This document shows, one piece after another, positions 15,701 to 22,770 of a DNA stretch of 22,770 nucleotides. Both the position numbers and the translations under genes were made by a program. The first letter of the stretch is position 1, and every line of letters begins with the position of its first letter. The stretch comes from Acidobacteriaceae bacterium (GTDB lineage Bacteria > Acidobacteriota > Terriglobia > Bryobacterales > Bryobacteraceae), in assembly GCA_019245255.1 (NCBI GenBank), contig JAFARV010000469.1:1-22770 (forward strand), given 5' to 3'. A model generated the notes under the pieces. That model ran no database searches. It was not told the origin of the DNA and worked only from the letters and a program-made list of their open reading frames with translations.

Positions 15701-16396
15701 GCTCAAAGCATCGTGAAAATCCAGTTTCGGCAGCTTTTGTGGAGGCAGTGGAGCCGGACTCCCGTCGGCCAGGCGCTTCGACAGGAATTGATGAAACAGG
15801 CGCACCTGGTAGAAGTCGGTTGTACTGTCGCCAAAATCGGACGGAATGGCGCGAAGGCCGCGGCCGCTGAGCTCGCGATTCAACCGCTCGTTGATGTCCT
15901 GTTCCTCCTGCGGCTGAACGATCGAGATCGGGACCAGGTTTGTAATGACCTTCTTGCGCGTATCTTCAAAATTCAATTGGCCGCGCGTAGGGGGCTGGTC
16001 CGGTGCCTGTATTGCAACGGCCTGATAAGCACCCTTCAGGAACGAGTGCACTTTTCGTATGGGGTAAGAGCGGATGTTCAGGTTTGTCTTATCGGGAAGT
16101 TGGTACGAGCGTACGTAAGTGGTGGGTTGGAAGAGCGAAGTCCATAATTTTGGCGCGAGCGGAGTAGCAGCATTTCTTGAAACCGTAAATGAGGGTCCGC
16201 CCTGAATTTGAACGTTGAACTTAATTGGTCCAATGGTCTTTGGCCAATTGAGGAAGTCTGGAAATTGAGACAGCTCGCCGTCTACTCCGTTGTTTGTTAC
16301 CAGGCGGGGTGAGACGTAAACCGACAGCCTGAGCTTGTTACCTGCGGCAGTGAACCCGTTCGGCAGGGCCGTCCACATGATATTTCGAATGCTCAT
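12719..16396 (-). CDS. Giant protein B of unknown function (1225 aa), second gene of giant pair
   Basis: A 1225-residue protein with no signal peptide, no transmembrane segment and no catalytic motif that I recognise. It is beta-rich throughout. Notable segments: KLRLSVYVSPRL (21-32) and SQFPDFLNWP (43-52) near the N-terminus; a fibronectin/Ig-like strand pattern FGASYQIRARAVDLAGNSLP (515-534); SEEFAEVHGMFDTPTGLD (606-623); GRHWMLTPPKTLLLVHAVRQPL (768-789, quoted here as key landmarks HWMLTPP and VHAVRQPL); FHDTKYRSVTYAAVATSLFREYFP (872-895, landmark FREYFP); APKVLYVVPTFGW (924-936); and a C-terminal TRLVYADVIPL. From memory only, proteins with these landmarks occur in actinobacteria and cyanobacteria as uncharacterised proteins. 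ATG 16396 has a GAGGAG site 8 nt upstream that overlaps the end of the preceding giant gene, so the two are one operon. Confidence 0.85.
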   Translation of the reverse strand: MSIRNIMWTALPNGFTAAGNKLRLSVYVSPRLVTNNGVDGELSQFPDFLNWPKTIGPIKFNVQIQGGPSFTVSRNAATPLAPKLWTSLFQPTTYVRSYQLPDKTNLNIRSYPIRKVHSFLKGAYQAVAIQAPDQPPTRGQLNFEDTRKKVITNLVPISIVQPQEEQDINERLNRELSGRGLRAIPSDFGDSTTDFYQVRLFHQFLSKRLADGSPAPLPPQKLPKLDFHDALSRLSQYPELERRLGIVVDLVIPANIPASGNIQVVPVLSAPPPMTPWTAYQLDSATKSFLPAPGASSDVADGMLQLTEDNFDLIQVDIDGAAHKMLDFAFNLGYLDFVTRTAGSAQEFGFPSLRSAGFAVTRVNRAVNLHKRLVSAVQQNTSINASPQGGPVLTAEDVTRGYRIDVWDSMSSKWHSLCWRDGTYDFTRDAIVRQLAPDEGFISLATTQSADGTTTDLYLPESLFRWAGWSLSVPRIGKTIGPNDTAIQPGNPAQTEFKLVVTFKPVKHTLPRLRFGASYQIRARAVDLAGNSLPPHASIPASFSIPPQPVPYLRYEPIVAPVVVLRQPLSPETSPGASMQTLAIRSNYNTPATSGSERHLAPPKVSEEFAEVHGMFDTPTGLDKAIYPTLVAKDGDFGMDPAHPDQPVPHPEAQLELPYLPDPLAVGAAFLNLPQTVAGTVFKVPFSGKWPDKLAFRISLVEGSATPSFSQSATERVLTVELQKADQVQVLMSCYPTPNGLSKMALWEWIAEAKPPNLSQLEQLALNGRHWMLTPPKTLLLVHAVRQPLIQPEFQSLQSTRVLGGTTATLTDEIVISGKSTIKVDVQAAWTDVIDDGTNSPQPKTPPGSARAFEIPVSPADTLLAINGQHEFHDTKYRSVTYAAVATSLFREYFPNSLTRPASDFTRESTPVTLDILNTARPKAPKVLYVVPTFGWDQKQEGTWHFSTRAGGGVRVYLGRPWFTSGAGELLGVVLWQCSPPQHATFAPFETPDFLKPFVTQWGMDPIWDAPPLPSEATPLLDSFRNAAKKEMGLTLDELSQTPDLAFAVAGHTVGYDNERKLWYCDIEIDFGTAYFPFIRLALARYQPNSLPDAHLSRVVLADFVQLVPNRSASIAFDGFDRKLLNLAISGLTFNQMPQPTVQVTVEAQPPGSKGDLAWIPVSTPMVLTATDGPGGVTLWATPITLPAPRGSRPFRLRIEEFETYQTGTDDQTQTRLVYADVIPL

Positions 16397-16404
16397 GATC
16401 AGTG

Positions 16405-16410
16405 CTCCTC
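16405..16410 (-). promoter_or_regulatory. Ribosome binding site between the two giant genes
   Basis: GAGGAG on the minus strand overlaps the TGA stop (16411-16409) of the first giant gene and lies 8 nt before ATG 16396 of the second. This arrangement supports co-transcription and coupled translation. Confidence 0.75.
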
Positions 16411-19400
16411 AAGCGGCAAATGCGTCGCAATATTCATCCCAGGCGGCCGGTCCGATCAGGTCCGCAAAAGAAATCACCGGGTCGCCAAATTCGCGCCTGA
16501 ACGAAAGCGTTACCGAGGCGCTAAAGAAGAGCACATCGACTTCAACCGTTACGGAAGCTTCTCCGGCGATCTTACATGGCGTGGATCCGTGCGGGAAGTA
16601 GTAAGTAAAGCCGAGATAGAACTCAACCGAGATAGTGATGAGTCCAAGCACGCTGGCGGATCCGCCGGCGCGCAAGTAACCTGTAAGCTGAGATGCCTTG
16701 GTGGCGAAATCGAGCTTCAGGTACACGCCCGCCATAATGTGGACGTTCGCGCTCGCGACCACGAGGTCAATGGAAACGTTGGCGCCGAATTCGAGAGAAG
16801 CCTCGAGCGCCTCAACACCATCGGGCCCGATTTCAAGCCCGAAGAAGCCGCCGCCTCCGAGCAATGAAACGCTGACCAGGAATGGGTGCTGCCGTTCGCT
16901 GAAATGGAAACGGAAGCGGATCGGCTGGCCGATGAACGACAGCTCGAGCGAGGCGCCGAGGCTGATGTTCTCGATGCTGAAAACGCCGACGCCTACCGAC
17001 GGAATGCCGAGCGTGTAGCCGACAGTTACACCTTGAGAAGTAACTTTAATGTTGGGCGGATCGGAAAAACCGTCCGACGGAATAACACTTTCCAGTGCAT
17101 TCAGGAAACTCAAGTCGCCGAGGAAACCGATTGTCCCGAGCTTAGCCGTTACGTCGAGCTTCTTACCGGGTCTGGAAGTGAAGTCGAGCGATTTGAAGTG
17201 TAGTCCGACGACGTTGAACAGCGACAGATCGAAACTGCGCAGGTGTCCGGTTACAACGGCCTGTGGCGTTGCTCCAGGCTTAATCGGCGTGGTGATTGTG
17301 ACGTTCAGCGCCAGGTGCCTGGGGAGTTTCGGGTTATCGGGAGCAGTGAAGTTGAGGGATCCGAAACTGCTGCTCCAATTCTTCACCTGCGGCTTCCATC
17401 CCAAGGTCGTTACGATCTTATGCGGGAAGCGTCTGGTGACGAATTTCGGAACCTTGTGCGGCGCGTGGCTTACGTCCGCCACCTGTTGGATGATATCGGT
17501 GAGTGGAATCACGCCGAGTAACTGCGCGCTCGTGATGCCGCCGAAGTACTGATTGGGATCGAAATTTCCGGAAGCGAAGTTATCGAGTGCCGCACCAGTT
17601 CCGCTGACCGTACCAAAGTGGCGCGATAACCCACCGACGTTGAGATCCGGAGTCGCTACTCCCCCGCTCTTATCGGCGCCAAAGCTCACGCCCAAAGGGT
17701 TGACGAGTTGGAGAAAGACGCCGCCCTTTTTGAAGCCGTTTGTGACGTAATCGTCGTAATACTTGATGTCGACAGCGCTGGTGCTGCCGGTGATTTCCTG
17801 CAGCGCGGGAATGACAACCTGAGCAGCGTCATTTTGATCAAGCAACGGATAGAAGACCGGCTGTTCTATTGGAAGGTTTGTCCCACCAGGGAATTGCAGC
17901 GTGCTGAAAGTGACTGTCGCGGTATGTAGCGAGGCATTTTCGTGTGAAGACGATCGCGCAAACGCAATCTGCTGGCCCGCCATGTCGCGTTCGCGGCTAC
18001 CGGGAGGCGCGCCGGTGTAGTCCGCGATGCCGTTGATCTGTTGTGCTGGAGTCTGGATGACGAAAACCAGTGGCGCAGTAAATTCCGTCTGCCGTTTGTC
18101 GCGGTCCGTGCCAATGAGATGAAAGAGAAATTGTGAGCCTCCCACTGTGGGAAAGAAGTGCTGGCCGTTATTGGCATCCAGGTTCGGAGTCACGCGCGTC
18201 GTGATATGCACCTGAGTGAAGGGAAAGTTGCGGCCCTTGCCGGGTGCGAACTTGCGCAGGTACCCGTATTGCTTGATCGGCTGTTTGACGACGATGAACT
18301 GACGTTGGATAAGATATGCGGTGGTTTGGCCCGCAGGGTTTTCTATAAACTTACGTTCGGTTATGACGACCAGCACAGCACGATGTCCGAAGGGACAAAG
18401 AAAACCCTTGAACACAACCTTCACGTAATTGTCGCGGCCCATCGTCGCCTGGTGCCGCCATTCGGCGAGATCGAATGGCCCGGGCGGCGGATTCCACCGT
18501 CCGTCCACATCAAGCCAGGCGCCAAGCGAAGACAGCATGAGCTTGGTGACAGGAATCGACTTCGGCGGCAGATCCCGGATGGTGAAGTCGGACGACAAGG
18601 CCACGATCTGATCGCGGACGTTGTCGTTCAGCGGCATCAGAAACGGCAGGTTATTGGGTGCGCGCGGAGGCTCCTGAAATCCCGGCGTCCAGATGGCACG
18701 AATCTTTCGGCCGGCAGCGTCCCGCTGATCCACGACGGGGACGCCATGGACGGTCTTTTTAACACCGAGCCGGGTGTGCCACAGCTCGGTGTACCCGGCA
18801 TGAGTAACCGCGTTCATACGGTGTGAGAAGCCGGCGGTCGCACTCGGCGAAATGAATAGATGCCATGGAGCTTCGATCGCGGTCTCGGTAGGCTGCGGCG
18901 CGGCCGGCTTCGGAGGATTCTGCGGATTAGGAGGAGGATCGGGCAGCGATGCGGCTTCCGTAACGTTGATGTCGAACCGCTTCCAATCGAGCAGTGTTCG
19001 GATGTCGTAGGCGATCGGCTTCGTGCCGGCTTTGAACACGAGCCTGCTTGGACCCGCAGCGAGCGCCTGCACCGGAGGACCCGTCACTGGCGGAGGCAGG
19101 ATTGTTTCGAGAAACGTTTGTTCGGCGATGTTTTGCGGGGAGTTGAACTGAACGATGATGTAGGCCGGCTGCGACTTGTCGATTGGAACCAGCTTGGGCA
19201 CGGCACGTCCGCTGCCTGCGAGCGCGAGATTCGTAAAGGTGAATTCGAGCGAAAGGAGGTCCGTGCGCCGCAAAACTGCAACCGCGAAATTGGGGAGTGA
19301 CACTCTCGGCTGCGTTGCTCCAGGCGAGGCAAGCACTCCCCAACCCGGTGTTGCTCCTGGCTTGCTGGCAAAGTTGAGCTGCGATTGCGCGGTGAGAGGC

Positions 19401-20560
19401 AAGGGTCTGGCTGCCACACCCTTCAACGGTGCCGCTGCTTGCAGCAGCACTGGAGTGCATGCCACTTTTGTCGGGACACCTTTGCTCGTCGCCATCTGAA
19501 ATGCAAACGTTCCTTGAGCATCGGCGATCTGAAAAGCGATGCTGCCGGCACGAATCCAGACGGGATTCTGCGACAGACGGGCAGCCAGGAAGGTTTGCCT
19601 CGCTTCAAAGTCGTGGACATACAGCGGGAAGGTGAGCGGCAGAAGCAGTTTTTTCCCGTTGGCATCAGTCAGGTGTCCGCCTGGAGCGAGGCTGAGCTTG
19701 TTCGCTGCGACTGAGAGCGCCGCCAAAGTATGGTCCACATCGGTGGCCGAGTTCAATCCTGCCTCGATACCGACAGTGCTAAACAGATCGATGCGTGGAA
19801 TCAATTTTCCAATCGGGATGGACAGCGGGTTCGGCCGCAGACTCCAGTGATATAAGCCGCGTTCGATTGCGATGAGGCAGCGCTTTGATTTCGGGGTGGT
19901 ACGCAGGCTGGGGTCGCCGGGTTTGAGCAGAAGAATCGAAAAGCTATCCGAGTGCAGCGGTGATGGACTAATGCCTGCGGCAGATGCTAGATTGGACCCC
20001 TTGCAGCCGGTCTGCCATGACGGCGTGAAGGTGGCGGACCCTGTTCCATGGATCGTCAACGCGCCCCCGCCAAGTCTGCAGACCTTGCGATTAAAGTGAA
20101 CGTGCGACGTCAAGGAGGCCGATCCGGCGAGCCAGTCCTCGAGAATCGATTTAGCGTGGAACCCACCGAGCGTCATGCTCATGTCCATCGGCGTTCCGGA
20201 CGCGCCCTTTGGAAATAGAAGCAGGATGAAATCGGCGGAAAGGCTCGTTCCCGGGTAGAGTGCGCCCTGAAGCTCCACGCGGAAGTTGGTCGTGTCGGGT
20301 CCGAATGTCAGTGCCGGCGAGCCTGCGAACCATTTCTCGTCGACGGACCAGACGAGAACGCCGTTCAGCTCGAATCCAATGGAACCAGGCCCTGTAACGA
20401 TCTGGACGGATCCGAGCGGCGGCTTTGGCACGGGCGCGGGAACCGGCCGGGGGACCTTAATCTTCTTGAGCCAGCCTAGATCACCACGCAGAGCATCGAG
20501 GTTAAGCGCCAATGGTCCCGCCTCCTGGGCGGCAGGAGCAAGTGTATGCGAAATTTCCAC
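16409..20560 (-). CDS. Giant protein A of unknown function (1383 aa), first gene of giant pair
   Basis: A 1383-residue protein without signal peptide or clear transmembrane helix. A short N-terminal helix-like part (1-35) is joined by a Pro-rich linker (36-49) to a beta-rich region (50-530). A second Pro-rich linker lies at 540-557. The middle part contains PFGHRAVLVVITERKF (723-738) and YLIQRQFIVVKQP (749-761). The last 210 residues (about 1170-1380) are a run of strongly alternating beta strands with Gly turns: LLGGGGFFGLEIGPDGVEAL, EASLEFGANVSIDL, YLRAGGSASVLGLITISVEF. It ends in WDEYCDAFAA. From memory, similar uncharacterised proteins exist in other phyla; no function is known to me. Start GTG 20560 has no good ribosome binding site, and no other start is better supported. 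Confidence 0.84.
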   Translation of the reverse strand: MEISHTLAPAAQEAGPLALNLDALRGDLGWLKKIKVPRPVPAPVPKPPLGSVQIVTGPGSIGFELNGVLVWSVDEKWFAGSPALTFGPDTTNFRVELQGALYPGTSLSADFILLLFPKGASGTPMDMSMTLGGFHAKSILEDWLAGSASLTSHVHFNRKVCRLGGGALTIHGTGSATFTPSWQTGCKGSNLASAAGISPSPLHSDSFSILLLKPGDPSLRTTPKSKRCLIAIERGLYHWSLRPNPLSIPIGKLIPRIDLFSTVGIEAGLNSATDVDHTLAALSVAANKLSLAPGGHLTDANGKKLLLPLTFPLYVHDFEARQTFLAARLSQNPVWIRAGSIAFQIADAQGTFAFQMATSKGVPTKVACTPVLLQAAAPLKGVAARPLPLTAQSQLNFASKPGATPGWGVLASPGATQPRVSLPNFAVAVLRRTDLLSLEFTFTNLALAGSGRAVPKLVPIDKSQPAYIIVQFNSPQNIAEQTFLETILPPPVTGPPVQALAAGPSRLVFKAGTKPIAYDIRTLLDWKRFDINVTEAASLPDPPPNPQNPPKPAAPQPTETAIEAPWHLFISPSATAGFSHRMNAVTHAGYTELWHTRLGVKKTVHGVPVVDQRDAAGRKIRAIWTPGFQEPPRAPNNLPFLMPLNDNVRDQIVALSSDFTIRDLPPKSIPVTKLMLSSLGAWLDVDGRWNPPPGPFDLAEWRHQATMGRDNYVKVVFKGFLCPFGHRAVLVVITERKFIENPAGQTTAYLIQRQFIVVKQPIKQYGYLRKFAPGKGRNFPFTQVHITTRVTPNLDANNGQHFFPTVGGSQFLFHLIGTDRDKRQTEFTAPLVFVIQTPAQQINGIADYTGAPPGSRERDMAGQQIAFARSSSHENASLHTATVTFSTLQFPGGTNLPIEQPVFYPLLDQNDAAQVVIPALQEITGSTSAVDIKYYDDYVTNGFKKGGVFLQLVNPLGVSFGADKSGGVATPDLNVGGLSRHFGTVSGTGAALDNFASGNFDPNQYFGGITSAQLLGVIPLTDIIQQVADVSHAPHKVPKFVTRRFPHKIVTTLGWKPQVKNWSSSFGSLNFTAPDNPKLPRHLALNVTITTPIKPGATPQAVVTGHLRSFDLSLFNVVGLHFKSLDFTSRPGKKLDVTAKLGTIGFLGDLSFLNALESVIPSDGFSDPPNIKVTSQGVTVGYTLGIPSVGVGVFSIENISLGASLELSFIGQPIRFRFHFSERQHPFLVSVSLLGGGGFFGLEIGPDGVEALEASLEFGANVSIDLVVASANVHIMAGVYLKLDFATKASQLTGYLRAGGSASVLGLITISVEFYLGFTYYFPHGSTPCKIAGEASVTVEVDVLFFSASVTLSFRREFGDPVISFADLIGPAAWDEYCDAFAA

Positions 20561-20699
20561 AGTGTTTCAAGCAGCGATTTAACTTGCCCGTTTGCGGGAC
20601 GTACTCGCGGCTGGTCCGACGCTGTACGAGCGTATGCAGAGATACGGATCGGAAATGCAAATTTATTGAGGTAACGAACTCCTGAACCGAACGGCCGAT

Positions 20700-21428
20700 A
20701 TGAGGCATTGGATGGTTCGCCAACTCACTGTGTTCTGTTTTGCCGTCGTCCTGGCACGGGCGGAAGTGCATGCCCCGAGCTTCGGGTGGGTTCATTATCC
20801 GGACGGGAACGTCCGGCCCGTGCTCGGGCTGCCAGGAGCGTTCGTGCTTGGGGATGTCTCGATTCACGGCGTCACACAAGCAAGTTTCTCGAAGCAAGGG
20901 GGCCTGCTGGCGAGCGCTTCGCGACTGATGCTGATGGCTCCGGACGGGACGATTCAGGGCGACTTTCAAACCTCCGAGGCACGTCCTGTGGTGAATATCG
21001 GCGACGACCCGCTATCGGCCATCGCCTGGTTGCCATCGACGCATGAGATCGTGTACCAATCCGCCGATGTCCCCTTGGTATCCGTGATCGTGCAAGATCC
21101 TCTGCCCGGTGAGGTCAGCTCGATCGAGCGGCGTGCCGGCAAAGCGATTCTGCACCTGGGAACAACCGGTGCCGATCTAATGAACGCGCTGGTTTCGCTC
21201 GATTCCGGACAGCTGCTGTCATGGCAAACGGCACCTGCATTCGAGACGCCCTCGTCGCGTTACGCCAAGGTGCTGGGCATCGACAGCAAAGAGTCTCAAT
21301 CCTTGCATGTCGAAGCGATTGGAAGCGGGTGGGTCCATGTTTGGCAAAACGGCGTGGGAAGGCAGTGGGCGGTTAACAGCAATGCTGAGCCGGCCGTGTT
21401 CGAATTGCCCGCCGGAGGTGCGAAGTGA
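20700..21428 (+). CDS. Exported protein of unknown function, partner of the ASH-domain protein
   Basis: A 242-residue protein. The first 22 residues look like a signal peptide (MVRQLTVFCFAVVLARA). The mature part has short repeating strand-turn units (GNVRPVLGLPGAFVLGD, ASRLMLMAPDGTIQGDF, LSAIAWLPSTHEIVYQS, KAILHLGTTGADLMNALVSL), which suggest part of a beta-propeller-like fold. I recognise no named domain. The stop TGA (21426-21428) overlaps the GTG start of the next gene, so the two are translationally coupled and probably act together in the periplasm or at the cell surface. It is divergent from the giant pair across 139 bp. That gap holds CCCG-TTTG-CGGG (20587-20598) but no convincing promoter. 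Confidence 0.75.
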   Translation: MRHWMVRQLTVFCFAVVLARAEVHAPSFGWVHYPDGNVRPVLGLPGAFVLGDVSIHGVTQASFSKQGGLLASASRLMLMAPDGTIQGDFQTSEARPVVNIGDDPLSAIAWLPSTHEIVYQSADVPLVSVIVQDPLPGEVSSIERRAGKAILHLGTTGADLMNALVSLDSGQLLSWQTAPAFETPSSRYAKVLGIDSKESQSLHVEAIGSGWVHVWQNGVGRQWAVNSNAEPAVFELPAGGAK

Positions 21429-22770
21429 AAGCGCACAGCCGGTTGGTCGCGTCGTGCGCGATGAAGGTACTCTGCGCGCTTGTCTGCCTGTGCAGCGCGA
21501 TTTGCGCTCAGGACATTGCCGGCACGGTGACGGGGGTTACGGGGAATGGTCCTGGAACGGCGCTTGGCTCGTCGTATACCTTTACCGGCACCACACCGGT
21601 GGGATCTGCCAGCAGTGTGGTGGTGCAGTTAAAGAACGCATCTGCATATCCAGTTGAAATCGTCGCGGCAACGGTAAACTCGACCAGCGCCGCCACGAGC
21701 CCAACCAGCCCAAACTTTACGATCAGCGGTTTAGCGATTCTGAAGACGCTTGTCGCCGGGGACGCGACCAGCTTCGACGCGATGACGATCTCATTTACTC
21801 CGCAGAGCACTGATGCTGTGACCGGATATCTGCAAGTGACCTATGAAATTCAGAAGAACGGGTGCACTCTCGCGAGCCAGGATCCTACAACGGCGTGCCC
21901 GTCGCAGACGGTAATGCTGGCCTCATTTTCCGGAACCGGAGCCCCGGCCCAGTTCACGCTTTCTGCCGGCGGAACGGTGTTGCAACCGAATAGCCCAACG
22001 CCTATGAGTTTCGGCAATGTATCAACAAGCGCTTCGAACGCAATCTCATTTACGCTGACGAACAATACAGCGACGGATCTGCAGGCGCCTTCGATTACGT
22101 TACAAACGGAGCTGTACAACAGTACGGCGTTCAAGCTGGATACCTCGACGATACCGTTGACCATTCCGGCAAATAGCTCCGAAACGTTCACTGTGACATT
22201 CGCACCCGGTCAAACCGGGCAGTCGAACGCGACGTTGCTGGTCGGGTCATTGAATTTCCCGCTCACCGGAACGGGCGTCGTCATCGCGGACATTGACGCT
22301 CTTCAGATTTCGTATGTGGACAGCACGGGTGTGCGCACGCTTCCGCAAGCCGCCAGTCCTATAGATTTCGGCCAAGTCACAGCCGGTGCAAACGCCTCCG
22401 CGACGCTGAAGTTCACAGTTACGAATCCGTCAACGTCGTGGAACGCCGTGACCCTGAGCACATTGGCCTTGACCGGCGTGGGCTTTTCATTAACCGGCGC
22501 ACCCGCGGCGCCAATCACTATTGCGCCTGGACAGTCCATTACGTTCGCACTCACATTTACTCCGACGGATAAGGGCACGTATACGGGAGCGTTGGCGATC
22601 GGCACAAGGCAGTTTTCGTTGACCGGCGCTGCGATCAGCTCGCCTCTGCCGGATTTCACAATAACAGTTGATCAGCAGCCGCTTGCCAGTCAACAACAGG
22701 TTCACTTATCGGTTCAGCTCGGCGCCGCATCACCAGTCGCGGCGATCGGACAGGTGTCGATGACCTTTGC
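21425..22770 (+). CDS. Exported choice-of-anchor D / ASH-domain protein, 3' end outside window
   Basis: The reading frame is open from GTG 21425 to the right edge (448 codons) without a stop, so the gene continues outside. A signal peptide is present whether GTG 21425 or the in-frame ATG 21461 is used (MKVLCALVCLCSAICAQ). The rest consists of tandem Ig-like ASH/choice-of-anchor D repeats. Each carries an FGNV or FGQV strand, a T-N pair (FTLTNNTA, FTVTNPST), a PITIAPGQS-type segment and FTPTDKGTYTG or FAPGQTGQSNA, closing in LTGTG or LTGAA. At least three repeats are visible: about residues 30-165, 170-280 and 290-410. Such proteins are surface or periplasmic with adhesive or scaffold roles inferred from fold. 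It overlaps the preceding gene by 4 bp. Confidence 0.85.
   Translation, partial: MKAHSRLVASCAMKVLCALVCLCSAICAQDIAGTVTGVTGNGPGTALGSSYTFTGTTPVGSASSVVVQLKNASAYPVEIVAATVNSTSAATSPTSPNFTISGLAILKTLVAGDATSFDAMTISFTPQSTDAVTGYLQVTYEIQKNGCTLASQDPTTACPSQTVMLASFSGTGAPAQFTLSAGGTVLQPNSPTPMSFGNVSTSASNAISFTLTNNTATDLQAPSITLQTELYNSTAFKLDTSTIPLTIPANSSETFTVTFAPGQTGQSNATLLVGSLNFPLTGTGVVIADIDALQISYVDSTGVRTLPQAASPIDFGQVTAGANASATLKFTVTNPSTSWNAVTLSTLALTGVGFSLTGAPAAPITIAPGQSITFALTFTPTDKGTYTGALAIGTRQFSLTGAAISSPLPDFTITVDQQPLASQQQVHLSVQLGAASPVAAIGQVSMTF

Noticed and set aside
12719..20560. Giant pair as phage tail or contractile injection genes
   Set aside because: No sheath, tube, baseplate, ATPase or lysis gene lies in the window and no tail-family motif is visible, so the idea has no sequence support here.

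Overview
The window looks like a chromosomal segment of an Acidobacteriota bacterium (Terriglobia/Bryobacter-like). This is inferred from family content: an exported VWFA protein of the kind first defined in acidobacteria, an Oar-like TonB-dependent receptor with an N-terminal carboxypeptidase-regulatory domain, a DUF2934 protein, and an exported choice-of-anchor D (ASH-type) protein. No rRNA, tRNA, CRISPR array, insertion sequence, integrase or phage structural gene was recognised. No gene-free stretch exceeds about 145 bp.

Layout. Positions 1-1347 (+) hold the 3' part of the glycogen branching enzyme gene glgB. It runs tail to tail into an AlkA-type DNA glycosylase gene (1344-1949, -), which is divergent from an exported VWFA-domain protein (1983-3032, +). 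A minus-strand run from 7652 down to 3010 carries an XdhC-family protein, an exported LolA-like protein, a LysR regulator, a small tail-anchored protein, a PilZ-like protein and an RmlD-type sugar-nucleotide reductase. A plus-strand pair (DUF2905 membrane protein and exported NTF2-like protein, 7724-8442) meets signal peptidase I (8444-9037, -). Then come a DUF2934 protein (-), a small exported His/Cys-rich protein (+) and a TonB-dependent receptor (10109-12697, +).

The most unusual part is 12719-20560 (-). Two very large genes, 1383 and 1225 codons, are separated by 12 bp with a ribosome binding site overlapping the stop codon of the first. Neither product has a signal peptide, a transmembrane segment or a domain I can name. 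Divergent from them is a second coupled pair, an exported 242-residue protein and a multi-domain ASH protein that runs off the right edge of the window (20700-22770, +).

How the genes work together. Most genes are ordinary housekeeping or envelope functions: glycogen synthesis, base excision repair, secretion and outer-membrane uptake. Four genes (VWFA, DUF2905, DUF2934, His/Cys-rich exported protein) lack a Shine-Dalgarno sequence and have a -10-like hexamer 6-10 nt before the start codon, which suggests leaderless or nearly leaderless transcripts. The giant pair is the best candidate for an undescribed system, but nothing in the sequence gives its function.
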